From Albibacillus kandeliae (GTDB lineage Bacteria; Pseudomonadota; Alphaproteobacteria; Rhodobacterales; Rhodobacteraceae): a DNA stretch of 64,000 nt. Location: assembly GCF_003116585.1 (NCBI RefSeq), contig NZ_QEHM01000006.1:186001-250000 (forward strand). Direction: 5' to 3'. Shown here piece after piece: positions 18,990-27,217 of this stretch; the stretch's first letter is position 1, and each line of letters opens with the position of its first letter. Both the position numbers and the translations under genes were made by a program. The notes below the pieces were generated by a model that was not told where the DNA came from, made no database searches, and saw only the letters and a list, made by a program, of their open reading frames with translations.

Positions 18990-20438
18990 TCAGGCAGTCT
19001 CGCCCAGATCCGGATCCGGCTGCCCATGACCCATTTTGCGGATGGCGTCAACGATGCGCGCCATGTTCATGCTGAGCGAGCCCTTGGCCAGCACAACATC
19101 GCCGCTGTCGACCTTGTGGCTGATGTCTCCCTCCATCGCCGAACTGGTCTCGGTCCAGACCCCGCGCTGGTGATCCGGCAGGGCCTTGTAGAGATGTTTC
19201 ATCAGCGGGCCGACGCAGTGGATGGTGTCGATCCGCTTCATCGCGGCGAGGTCCGCGAGGCCGGCGTGCAGCGCGGCGGCGTCCGGGCCCAGCTCCTTCA
19301 TGTCCCCCAGAAAGGCGATGCGGCGCCCGAGGCGCACGCGCCCGGTCCCGTCGCGCACCGGCGAGGCCGCCAGCACGTCGAGGGCGGCCGCCATCGAGGT
19401 GGGGTTGGCGTTGTAGGCGTCGTCGATGAGGTGGAGGTTCAGGTCGGTTTCGGTCGGGTCGAGCCGGATGATCTCGTGCGCGCCCCGGCCCGAGTAGGGC
19501 TGCCAGCGGCCCAGCGAGGCGATGAGCAGGGCGCGGTCGGCGCCCATGCTCCATGCGGCGGCCAGCGCGCCGAGCGCGTTGACGGCAAAGTGGCGGCCGG
19601 GCGCGGAGACCTTGTAGAGCAGCGGCGAGCGCCATGCGCGGGCCTGAACCACGCTGGTGCCGTCCACGGTTTCGAGCGAGAGCACCCGGTGATGGGCCGC
19701 GTCGGACTCGCCGAAGGTGATCACGCGGGCTCCGGCAGCCTGCGCCGCCGCCTCGAGGATCGGGAAGGTTTCGATATCGCAGTTCAGGACGGCGGTGCCA
19801 TCGGGTTCGAGCCCCTCGACGATGCTGGCCTTTTCGGCGGCGATGCCTTCGATATTGCCAAAGGCTTCGAGGTGCGCGGCGGCGACGGTGGTGACCATCA
19901 CCACGTGCGGGCGGGCCATCCGCGCCAGCGGCGCGATCTCGCCGGGGTGGTTCATGCCGATCTCGATCACCGCGAACTCGGTATCCGCCGGCATCCGCGC
20001 CAGCGTGAGCGGCACGCCCCAGTGGTTGTTGTAGCTGGCCACGCTGGCATGGGTGCGGCCCTGGTCCGACAGCATCCCCGCGAGCATTTCCTTGGTCGAG
20101 GTCTTGCCGACACTGCCGGTGACCGCGACGACCTTGCCCGTCATCCGGGCGCGCCCGGCGATGCCGAGCGCTTCGAGCCCGGTCTGGACGTCGTCGACGA
20201 TCAGCAGCGGCGCGTCGGCGGCGACGCCTTCGGGCACATGGGTCACCAGCGCTGCGGCGGCGCCCTTGTCGAGCGCCTGCGCGACGAATTCATGCCCGTC
20301 GCGCGCGACCTTGAGCGCCACGAAGAGATCGCCCGGCTGCAGCGTGCGGGTGTCGATGGAGACGCCGTTGGCATGCCAGTCGCCCTGTGCGCGGCCTCCG
20401 GTTGCCTTTGCTGCCTCGGCTGCTGTCCAGAGTGTCAT
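18990..20438 (-). CDS. murF: UDP-N-acetylmuramoyl-tripeptide--D-alanyl-D-alanine ligase
   Basis: Mur ligase adding D-Ala-D-Ala to the tripeptide precursor. The N-terminal VSIDTRTLQPGDLFVAL, the ATP loop VTGSVGKTSTKEMLAG, the NNHWGVPLTLARMP segment and the C-terminal LIDDAYNANPTSMAAALDVL are all MurF features. The protein has 482 residues. Its start overlaps the murE stop by 4 bases (20435-20438). Confidence 0.97.
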   Translation of the reverse strand: MTLWTAAEAAKATGGRAQGDWHANGVSIDTRTLQPGDLFVALKVARDGHEFVAQALDKGAAAALVTHVPEGVAADAPLLIVDDVQTGLEALGIAGRARMTGKVVAVTGSVGKTSTKEMLAGMLSDQGRTHASVASYNNHWGVPLTLARMPADTEFAVIEIGMNHPGEIAPLARMARPHVVMVTTVAAAHLEAFGNIEGIAAEKASIVEGLEPDGTAVLNCDIETFPILEAAAQAAGARVITFGESDAAHHRVLSLETVDGTSVVQARAWRSPLLYKVSAPGRHFAVNALGALAAAWSMGADRALLIASLGRWQPYSGRGAHEIIRLDPTETDLNLHLIDDAYNANPTSMAAALDVLAASPVRDGTGRVRLGRRIAFLGDMKELGPDAAALHAGLADLAAMKRIDTIHCVGPLMKHLYKALPDHQRGVWTETSSAMEGDISHKVDSGDVVLAKGSLSMNMARIVDAIRKMGHGQPDPDLGETA

Positions 20439-21928
20439 GCGAGCCTCCCGTCGAGCACGGCCACCGCCATGCTCGCCTGTTCCACGTCATCGAAGGGCAG
20501 CACGTCATCCCCGACGATCTGCCCGCTTTCATGTCCCTTGCCCGCCACCAGCAGTGCGTCGCCCGGTTCGAGCAGGTGCACGCCGCGCAGGATCGCCTCG
20601 GCCCGGTCGCCGATCTCGGTCGCGCCGGGTGCACCGGCCATGACCGCCGCGCGGATGGCTGCCGGGTCTTCGCTGCGCGGGTTGTCGTCGGTCACGATGA
20701 CCTTGTCCGCGTAGTCCACCGCCGCCTTGCCCATCAGTGGCCGCTTGGTGGCGTCCCGGTCGCCCCCGGCGCCGATGATGGCGATCAGGCGCCCCATCAC
20801 ATGGGGGCGCAGCGCGTCGAGCGCCGTGGCGATGGCATCGGGGGTATGGGCGAAGTCGACGAAGACCGCCGCGCCGTTCTCGCGCGTGGCAGCCAGCTGC
20901 ATCCGGCCCCGCACCGTCGTGAGGTGCTGGAGGGTCTGGAACACCATCTCGGGCGCGTCGCCCGCAGCGATGGCAAGCCCCGCCGCCAGCAGAACGTTCT
21001 CGGCCTGGAAGCCGCCGATGAGGTTGAGCCGGGTCTGGTAGACCCGCTCCGACCATGAAAAGCGGATATCCTGCCCGGTGGCATCGAAGCGCTGGTTCAG
21101 CAGGTTGAGGTCGCCCACCCCGCGCCCGGTGGTCAGGATGCGCTGGCCGCGGGCGGCCGCCACGGCACGCATCTCGGCGCCGCGAGGGTCGTCGAGGTTG
21201 ATCACCGCCGTCCCCTCTTCGGGGAGAACCCGGCGGAACAGACCGGCCTTGGCCGCGAAGTACTCGTCGAAGTTCGCGTGGTAGTCGAGGTGATCCTGGC
21301 TGAAGTTCGAGAAGCCCGCCGCCGCAAGCTGCACGCCGTCGAGGCGGCGCTGGTCGAGCCCGTGGCTGGAGGCCTCCATCGCCGCGTGGGTCACGCCGTT
21401 CTGGGCCGCCCCCGCAAGCATCCGGTGCAGGGTGATCGGCTCGGGCGTGGTATGGGCCAGCGGCGCGCTCCACGCCCCCTCGACCCCGGTAGTGCCGAGG
21501 TTGACGGCGGCATGGCCCAGTTCGGTCCAGATCTGGCGCACGAAGGTCGCGACGGAGGTCTTGCCGTTGGTGCCGGTCACCGCGACCATCGTCGCCGGTT
21601 GCGCCCCGAACCAGAGGGCGGCCGTATAGGCCAAAGTCTGCCGAGGATCGTCGGAGAGGATCACTGCCACATCGGTTCCCGACAGGACCGGGGCGGCCAG
21701 CTTGGCACCTTCGGCGTCGGTCAGAATCGCCGCCGCGCCCTTTTCGAGCGCCGTGGGGATGAAGTCACCGCCGTGGACCTTGGTCCCCGGGAGGGCCGCG
21801 AAGAGGTAGCCGGGCTGGATATCCCGGCTGTCCACGGACAGCCCTGTAATCAGTGGATCGCGCCCCGCGCGTGCGGTCAGTGCCAGTTCGCTAAGCTTCT
21901 TGGCGGGTCTCTCGGTTGATGCGCCCAT
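20435..21928 (-). CDS. murE: UDP-MurNAc-tripeptide ligase MurE, meso-diaminopimelate type
   Basis: Mur ligase adding the third residue of the stem peptide. ATP loop VTGTNGKTSVATFV; N-terminal LSVDSRDIQPGYLFAAL; central NFSQDHLDYHANFDEYFAAK. The motif DNPRSEDP near the C-terminus is the signature that selects meso-diaminopimelate rather than lysine, as expected for a Gram-negative cell wall. Length is 497 residues. It starts 21 bases after ftsI ends and overlaps murF by 4 bases. Confidence 0.97.
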   Translation of the reverse strand: MGASTERPAKKLSELALTARAGRDPLITGLSVDSRDIQPGYLFAALPGTKVHGGDFIPTALEKGAAAILTDAEGAKLAAPVLSGTDVAVILSDDPRQTLAYTAALWFGAQPATMVAVTGTNGKTSVATFVRQIWTELGHAAVNLGTTGVEGAWSAPLAHTTPEPITLHRMLAGAAQNGVTHAAMEASSHGLDQRRLDGVQLAAAGFSNFSQDHLDYHANFDEYFAAKAGLFRRVLPEEGTAVINLDDPRGAEMRAVAAARGQRILTTGRGVGDLNLLNQRFDATGQDIRFSWSERVYQTRLNLIGGFQAENVLLAAGLAIAAGDAPEMVFQTLQHLTTVRGRMQLAATRENGAAVFVDFAHTPDAIATALDALRPHVMGRLIAIIGAGGDRDATKRPLMGKAAVDYADKVIVTDDNPRSEDPAAIRAAVMAGAPGATEIGDRAEAILRGVHLLEPGDALLVAGKGHESGQIVGDDVLPFDDVEQASMAVAVLDGRLA

Positions 21929-21949
21929 TACCCCCCTGCCCGGTTCGTT

Positions 21950-23734
21950 TCAGTTCGAGGCAAGGGTTACACTAGGCTGCACCCGGGGTTCAATCTCCGG
22001 TCTGAGGCCGAGCAGCGGGGCGACGCGCGCGATCATCTCGGCGGCCACCGGCACGGCGGTCCAGCCGGCGGTGCGGCGCGGTTCGCTGCCCGAGTTCTCG
22101 GAGGGTTCGTCGAGCGTGACGATCAGGACGTATTTCGGATCGTTGGCCGGGAACATGCTGGCGAAGGTCGCGATGACCTTGTCCTCGTAGTAACCGCCGC
22201 GCGGCTTGGGCTTGTCGGCGGTCCCGGTCTTGCCCGCCACCGCGTAGCCCGGCACCTCGGCAAGGCTGGCGGTGCCCTCGGTCACCACGCGCCGCAGCAT
22301 GATCCGCGAATCCCGCGATGCCTGCTCGGACATGACCTGCGGCCCGTGCTGGACGCCTTCCTTCTTGAGGATCGTCGGGCTGACGTAGTGCCCGCCGTTG
22401 GCGACGGTCGCATAGGCCGCCGCAAGGTGCAGCGGGCTGGCCGAGAGGCCGTGACCATAGGAGATGGTCATGGTCGAGAGTTCAGACCAATTCTTGGGCA
22501 GGAGCGGCTGGGCCCCAGCGGATTCGACGACCTCGAAGGGGGTCGGCTCGAAGAAGCCGAGCGAGGCGAGGAACTGCTTCTGCCGTTCCGCGCCGATCTG
22601 CTGGGCCAGCCGGGCGGTGCCGATGTTCGACGACTTCTCGATGATCTTGGTAACCGACAACTCGTTGCCGTAGTTGTGGAAATCCGAGATCCGGAACTTG
22701 CCCCAGCGGATCGGGCCGCGGGTGTCGATGATGGTTTCGGGCGTGACCAGCCCGAGGTTCATGGCCTGCGCCACGGCAAAGATCTTGAAGGTCGAGCCGA
22801 GTTCGTAGAGGCCCTGAACCGCGCGGTTGAAGAGCGGGCTCACGGAGGGATCGAAGCCCGAGGTCGGCGGCGCCGGACGGTCGTTCGGATCGAAGTTCGG
22901 CAGGCTGACCATCGAGATCACCTCGCCCGTGTGCACGTCCATCAGGATCGAGGCCGCGCCGCGCGCGTTCATGATCTTCATGCCGCCCGCCAAAACCCGC
23001 TCGGCCGCGGCCTGCACGGTGAGATCCAGCGAGAGTTCAAGCGGTTGGCCGGCATTGGCCGGGTCGCGCAGGTAACCGTCGAACTGCTTTTCCACCCCGG
23101 CCACGCCGATCACCTCGGCGGCGTTCACGCCTTCCTTGCCGAAGGAGGCACCGCCGAGCACATGGGCGGCCAGCGTGCCGTTGGGATAGAGGCGCATTTC
23201 GCGCGGCCCGAACAGCAGGCCGGGATCGCCGATATCGTGCACCGCCTGCTTCTGCTCGGGGCTGATGCGCTTCTTGATCCAGACGAACTTGCGCTTGCCG
23301 GTGAAGTCGCGGATCAGCCGCTCTTCGTCCAGATCGGGGAAGATCGCCTTGAGCCCCTTGGCCGAGGCGACGGGGTCGACCATCTGGGGCGGCTGGGCAT
23401 AGAGCGAGTGGGTCTCGAAATTGGTGGCGAGGATACGACCGTGGCGGTCGACGATGTCACCGCGCTGCGCGGCGATGGGCGTGCCGATGGCGTTGGCCTC
23501 GGGCTCCTCGGCCTCGGAGACAGAAACCACGCCCATGCGGGCACCGATGGCGGAGAAGGCACAGAAGAAGACCAGCCCAAGCACGAGAAGACGGCCCTCG
23601 GCGCGGGCGCGGGACTTGTCCTGCATCTCCTCGTGGCGGCGGCGAAGGTTCTCGCGTTCGATCGCGTCCGGGTTCTCGCCCCTGTCGCGGGCAGAGAGAA
23701 TGCGGGCCAGTGGCCTCAGCGGCGTGCGGATCAT
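21950..23734 (-). CDS. ftsI: Septal peptidoglycan transpeptidase FtsI (PBP3)
   Basis: Class B penicillin-binding protein cross-linking septal peptidoglycan with FtsW. A cytoplasmic basic stretch leads to one membrane helix (residues about 48-68) and then the periplasmic pedestal (RGDIVDRHGRILATN, about 91-105). The transpeptidase motifs are all present: nucleophile S314-TFK, SSN at 368-370 and KTG at 502-504. Length is 594 residues. It overlaps ftsL by 4 bases and precedes murE by 21. Confidence 0.97.
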   Translation of the reverse strand: MIRTPLRPLARILSARDRGENPDAIERENLRRRHEEMQDKSRARAEGRLLVLGLVFFCAFSAIGARMGVVSVSEAEEPEANAIGTPIAAQRGDIVDRHGRILATNFETHSLYAQPPQMVDPVASAKGLKAIFPDLDEERLIRDFTGKRKFVWIKKRISPEQKQAVHDIGDPGLLFGPREMRLYPNGTLAAHVLGGASFGKEGVNAAEVIGVAGVEKQFDGYLRDPANAGQPLELSLDLTVQAAAERVLAGGMKIMNARGAASILMDVHTGEVISMVSLPNFDPNDRPAPPTSGFDPSVSPLFNRAVQGLYELGSTFKIFAVAQAMNLGLVTPETIIDTRGPIRWGKFRISDFHNYGNELSVTKIIEKSSNIGTARLAQQIGAERQKQFLASLGFFEPTPFEVVESAGAQPLLPKNWSELSTMTISYGHGLSASPLHLAAAYATVANGGHYVSPTILKKEGVQHGPQVMSEQASRDSRIMLRRVVTEGTASLAEVPGYAVAGKTGTADKPKPRGGYYEDKVIATFASMFPANDPKYVLIVTLDEPSENSGSEPRRTAGWTAVPVAAEMIARVAPLLGLRPEIEPRVQPSVTLASN

Positions 23735-24081
23735 GGATCGGATTCCTCAGACATGCTGGAGATGTCGACCGGGTTGGTGATCGGGAGCAGCGGCTCGGCC
23801 GGGTAGGACACCTCGTCCACGCGGCCGAACTGGTCGGGGCGCAGCGGCAGGAGGCCCAGCCGGTCGAAGTTGATCTCGGCCAGTTCCATCAGCCGCTCGG
23901 GGCGGTTGAGATAGGCCCACTCGGCGCGGAGCACGGCCAGTTTGGCCTGAGCGTCGCCGATCTGGCGCTGCAGGGTCTTGGTTTCCCTGAGTGCCTGCTG
24001 GGTCGCGTAGTTCTCGCGGTAGGCCCAGAAGGCGAGACCGAACACGGCAAGTGCGGTCAGGACGTAGATGAAGCCTCTCAC
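23731..24081 (-). CDS. ftsL: Cell division protein FtsL
   Basis: A 116-residue bitopic protein: one N-terminal membrane helix ([19 protein letters not shown], residues 4-22), then a coiled-coil-like region ([21 protein letters not shown]) and a short periplasmic tail. Sequence is weakly conserved in this family, so the call rests on size, topology and position between rsmH and ftsI, with 4-base overlaps on both sides. Confidence 0.93.
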   Translation of the reverse strand: MRGFIYVLTALAVFGLAFWAYRENYATQQALRETKTLQRQIGDAQAKLAVLRAEWAYLNRPERLMELAEINFDRLGLLPLRPDQFGRVDEVSYPAEPLLPITNPVDISSMSEESDP

Positions 24082-25073
24082 GAGCGCGCCTCCCTGAGCT
24101 GCGGCATGCCGATGTCTGCGGGTTCGATCCGGCCCGCGGGCGCATCCGTGCGGCGGGCGACCCGCAGCTTGGCCGAGCGCGACCGTGGGTTGGCGGCCAG
24201 TTCCTCGTCGTCGGGGCCGATGGCCTTGCGCGAGGTCAGCGTGAAGCGGGGCGCGTCCTGTTCGACCTCGGGCGCGTAGCGGTTGGCGCGCCCGGTCTGA
24301 CCGGCGCGGGCGGTGAGGAAGCGCTTGACCATGCGGTCCTCGACCGAATGGAAGGTGACCACGGCCAGCTGCCCGCCGGGCTTCAGCGCGCGTTCGGCGG
24401 CCATGAGCCCCTCGTAAAGTTCGCCGTACTCGTTGTTGACCGCGATGCGCAGCGCCTGGAACGAGCGCGTCGCCGGATGCGACTGGCCCGGCTTGGCGCG
24501 CGGCAGGCAGGATTCGACGATCTCGGCAAGGCGCAGGGTCGTGGTGATCGGCTCCTGCTCGCGCGATTTCACGATGGCGCGGGCGATGCGGCGGCTGGCG
24601 CGCTCTTCGCCGTAGTGGAACAGGATGTCTGCGATCTGCGCCTCGGTCGCTGTGTTCACGATGTCGGCGGCGCTTTCGCCGTCCTGCGACATGCGCATGT
24701 CGAGGGGGCCGTCCTTCATGAAGGAAAAGCCGCGTTCGGCAAGATCAAGCTGCATGGAGGATACCCCGAGGTCGAGCACGATGCCGTCGAGGTCGGAGGC
24801 GTACTCGTCCAGATCGGAGAATACGCCGGGCTGCATTACCAGGCGCTCGCCAAACTGCGACGCCCATGCGCCGGCAAGTTCGAACGCCAGCGGGTCGCGG
24901 TCGACCGCGATGACACGGTCCGCGCCTGCGTCGAGGAGACCGCGGGTGTAGCCTCCAGCACCAAAGGTGCCATCGAGCCACGTGCCCGCAACCGGCGCGA
25001 CCTGCGCCAGCAAAGGACGTAGGAGGACAGGGATATGAGGATCAGAAGGATCATGTGCATCACCGTTGGACAT
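24078..25073 (-). CDS. rsmH: 16S rRNA (cytosine-1402-N4)-methyltransferase RsmH (MraW)
   Basis: SAM-dependent enzyme methylating C1402 in the ribosomal P site. The [10 protein letters not shown] opening is characteristic, followed by the SAM loop [14 protein letters not shown] and [35 protein letters not shown] and the C-terminal [16 protein letters not shown] chose the ATG at 25073, 4 bases after the mraZ stop; an earlier ATG at 25112 would overlap mraZ by 35 bases. The product has 331 residues and overlaps ftsL by 4 bases. Confidence 0.95.
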   Translation of the reverse strand: MSNGDAHDPSDPHIPVLLRPLLAQVAPVAGTWLDGTFGAGGYTRGLLDAGADRVIAVDRDPLAFELAGAWASQFGERLVMQPGVFSDLDEYASDLDGIVLDLGVSSMQLDLAERGFSFMKDGPLDMRMSQDGESAADIVNTATEAQIADILFHYGEERASRRIARAIVKSREQEPITTTLRLAEIVESCLPRAKPGQSHPATRSFQALRIAVNNEYGELYEGLMAAERALKPGGQLAVVTFHSVEDRMVKRFLTARAGQTGRANRYAPEVEQDAPRFTLTSRKAIGPDDEELAANPRSRSAKLRVARRTDAPAGRIEPADIGMPQLREARS

Positions 25074-25077
25074 GCTG

Positions 25078-25599
25078 TCACGTCTCGCGTCCGGCATTGG
25101 CCGGAACGCCATCGAGGAACATCAGCGGGTCGAAATCTTCCGGCAGCGCGTCGAGCCACTCTTCCGTCTTGGAGAGTTCCTCGTTGTCGTAGGTGGTCGG
25201 GTTCCAGATCTGGAAGGTGTCCCCTGCCCCGGTAAAGAGAGCTTCGCCGTCGAGGTCGATCTTGCTGCGCAGTTTCGCAGGAAGGACCAGGCGGCCGGTT
25301 TCGTCCACGGTCAGGGTCTGGCTCTGGGTATCATAGAGGCGCTGGAGCATCTTGCGCTCCTGCGAACCGCGCGGAAGGGCGTCGATCTTTTCGTTGACCT
25401 CGTCGATCGCGGTGATGGTGTAGCATTCGAGGTAGCTGCGGCGGTGATCGCCGTAGACCACGACAAGCTCGGGGTTCTGACCGGATTCCCAGTTCGGATC
25501 ACCGGCTTCGAGCACACGCCGAAACGAGGCCGGGATGGACACCCTGCCTTTCGCATCAACCTTATGCGTACTCTCGCCTCTGAACCTGTTCCGGCTCAC
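25078..25599 (-). CDS. mraZ: Transcriptional regulator MraZ
   Basis: First gene of the dcw cluster. MraZ forms a ring of paired AbrB-like domains and represses its own operon by binding TGGGN repeats. Both half-domains are visible: [22 protein letters not shown] at the N-terminus and [19 protein letters not shown] in the middle. The 173-residue length is slightly above the usual ~150 because of a C-terminal tail ([20 protein letters not shown]). The start codon is GTG at 25599, with AGG 6 bases before it. Repeats resembling MraZ operators lie 267-301 bases and about 580-685 bases upstream. Confidence 0.95.
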   Translation of the reverse strand: MSRNRFRGESTHKVDAKGRVSIPASFRRVLEAGDPNWESGQNPELVVVYGDHRRSYLECYTITAIDEVNEKIDALPRGSQERKMLQRLYDTQSQTLTVDETGRLVLPAKLRSKIDLDGEALFTGAGDTFQIWNPTTYDNEELSKTEEWLDALPEDFDPLMFLDGVPANAGRET

Positions 25600-25865
25600 C
25601 TAAACCTGTCCTCGTCCGCGCCCCCGCGAAAATGCCGTTCCCCAGATGAGAAACGGCGAGTTGATCTGCTGCCACTGATCAACCCGCCGCCCTCTTCCCG
25701 CTTAGCGGGGTGTCCAGCTGCGCGCGCCACCTGGGGGGATGTCTGCTCGCCCGCGCGCCGGATCTCTTTGTTTCGATGAAGCCGAAGTGCCTGTATGAAA
25801 CCTGCTTATTTTTGGTCGGGGTCGTTTTGGTGCCCCTTAGCTGTCTCGCCCTCATTCGATGTAAA
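25600..25865 (-). other. Gene-free mraZ leader with small hairpins
   Basis: No credible gene on either strand. Three small inverted repeats lie close to mraZ: GCCGTT/AACGGC at 25634-25657 (12-base loop, followed on the minus strand by ATTTTC), TTGATC/GATCAA at 25661-25682, and CCCGC-TTA-GCGGG at 25697-25709. They could fold in the mRNA leader; whether they do anything is unknown. Confidence 0.4.
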
Positions 25866-25900
25866 AGGGATGACATGGGAATTCATGGAAATCAACGGAA
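25866..25900 (+). promoter_or_regulatory. Probable MraZ operator (four 10-bp-spaced repeats)
   Basis: AGGGA, TGGGA, TGGAA and CGGAA begin at 25866, 25876, 25886 and 25896, each separated by a 5-base spacer (TGACA, ATTCA, ATCAA). The family rule is direct TGGGN repeats with 5-base spacers. The repeats read on the plus strand, while mraZ is on the minus strand and starts 267 bases away. Confidence 0.6.
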
Positions 25901-26015
25901 ATCTGCACCGTCTTTCCGCATCACTTTGTAGAGACGCAGCAGGAAACATGCAATTTTCTGCCATCGGGCGGGTGAATTTTGGCTCAAGTTGCGATTGGAG
26001 CTTGATCTGACACCA

Positions 26016-26045
26016 TATATAGAACCACAGGGCTAGCGCGCTCAA
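26016..26045 (-). promoter_or_regulatory. Candidate sigma-70 promoter toward mraZ
   Basis: On the minus strand TTGAGC (26040-26045) and TATATA (26016-26021) are separated by 18 bases. A transcript from here would carry a leader of about 410 bases that includes the candidate MraZ operator. This is a sequence match only. Confidence 0.35.
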
Positions 26046-26181
26046 TTCCCGCGAAATCCCAAAAAATCTGCCCACAGCGCCAGGATCACGCGATCTCCCG
26101 GGCAATCACGGCGCCTTGAGGGTCGGATCGAGGGTGATTCGCGGGCCGGTTTCCCACGTTACGGGCGGTGTGCCGGGGCCA

Positions 26182-26284
26182 CCCCATGATTTCCCACGGC
26201 GTGTTCCATGATTTCCCACGGCGGCTCCTACGGCGTCCCACCCCATCCCTGGTCGGGGCAGATTGGCTGTCCCATGACATCCCA
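26182..26284 (-). promoter_or_regulatory. Second cluster of MraZ-like TGGGA pairs
   Basis: Read on the minus strand, three pairs share a 5-base spacer: TGGGA-TGTCA-TGGGA (26270-26284), TGGGA-AATCA-TGGAA (26204-26218) and TGGGA-AATCA-TGGGG (26182-26196). A further TGGGG/TGGGA couple is at 26236-26245. The orientation is opposite to that of the cluster at 25866. Distance to mraZ is about 580-685 bases. Confidence 0.5.
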
Positions 26285-26799
26285 TTTCGAGCGCGATCCG
26301 AGTGGCCGCCCGATTCAGTCGACAGGGCAAGGGAGCAGAGACGGTCGGGAGACCAGTATAAGTAGTAGAGAAGGCAGCTGCGCCCTCCCCGGCCACGATT
26401 CGATGAGAAGAGGTTCCACGCCCGTCATGGCCCGGGCTGAAATATGCCGCTCGGAACAGCGCGAAAAATCCGTTCAAGTAGCCGAAAAAACGCATAAAAA
26501 GCAGGCAAATCCGGAGTCGATAGTCAAATAAATCAATGGATTACGGGACATCATCTCGTTCGCATGCAAATCGTCGTGTCGATCCATGCGATTGCTGCAT
26601 AGCAGCATTGAAATTCTATCTATTGTGCAACTGCAGCATTCGCGTAAATTGGGGTCATCAGGTTGAGGCGACAACCAGCGCCAAGGCCAACGGAATACGA
26701 AGGGGTCGCAAGGCTCCTGCCACTCGGAACCGGCCAGCAGGCCCCGTCGACGACGCAGTCGGCCGCGAACGGAACCGGAAGGCGAAGGACTAAAGAGAT
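26285..26799. other. Gene-free region before the RNA array
   Basis: About 500 bases, lower in GC than the surroundings between about 26440 and 26660. Open frames here have no recognisable protein and no convincing ribosome site. It contains a short inverted repeat (TGCTGC/GCAGCA, 26593-26607) and a weak promoter-like pair on the plus strand (TTGTGC at 26623-26628 and TAAATT at 26645-26650, 16-base spacing) that could drive the RNA array. Confidence 0.35.
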
Positions 26800-26905
26800 C
26801 AGGTGCTCCTCTCCTCCTCCCTGGAGCATCTGTGCTTAGCGGCGGCGTCACTCTCCTCCCCGACGCCGCCGCACCTAATACCCTCCGGCCCAGATGGTCG
26901 GATAC

Positions 26906-27062
26906 GAGATACACCGAAGGCTGCTCCTCCCTTTGCCGACGGTGTTGTTCAGAGAACGATGGCGCCTCTCCTCCTCCCTGGCGCTTTCGCTTTCGCAAAA
27001 CCGGGTGCGCATCACCTCCTCCCGATGCGCACCCGTTGAAATTCCGGCCTTCGTGGCCACAT
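26906..27062 (+). repeat. RNA array unit 1 (A-B-C hairpins)
   Basis: Begins with GAGATACA. Hairpin A at 26911-26945 (outer stem ACACCG/CGGTGT, inner GGC/GCC), B at 26961-26985 (loop TCTCCTCCTCCCT), C at 27002-27035 (12-bp perfect stem CGGGTGCGCATC with loop ACCTCCTCCC). 157 bases to the next GAGATACA. Confidence 0.75.
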
Positions 27063-27217
27063 GAGATACATCGCGGCTCCTCCTCCCTTTGCCGTGGTGT
27101 TGTAAAGAGAACGGTGGCGCCTCTCCTCCTCCCTGGCGCCGCCGTTCCTCTCAAAACCGGGTGCTGCATCACCTCCTCCCGATGCACACCCGCCGAATTC
27201 AGGCCTCGCGGCCAAAC
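27063..27217 (+). repeat. RNA array unit 2 (A-B-C hairpins)
   Basis: Same order as unit 1: A at 27068-27100, B at 27110-27146 (12-bp stem with one G-T pair), C at 27158-27192 (one bulge). B and C loops are identical to unit 1. 155 bases long. Confidence 0.75.

Noticed and set aside
25661-25682. TTGATC-N10-GATCAA as an Fnr/Crp-type site
   Set aside because: Those sites need a TTGAT-N4-ATCAA spacing; the 10-base gap fits a hairpin better.
26536-26793. An 85-codon plus-strand frame ending just before the RNA array
   Set aside because: The composition is not protein-like, with clusters of Cys early and Arg/Lys late; there is no good ribosome site and no DUF1127 signature. Mentioned as a question in the findings only.
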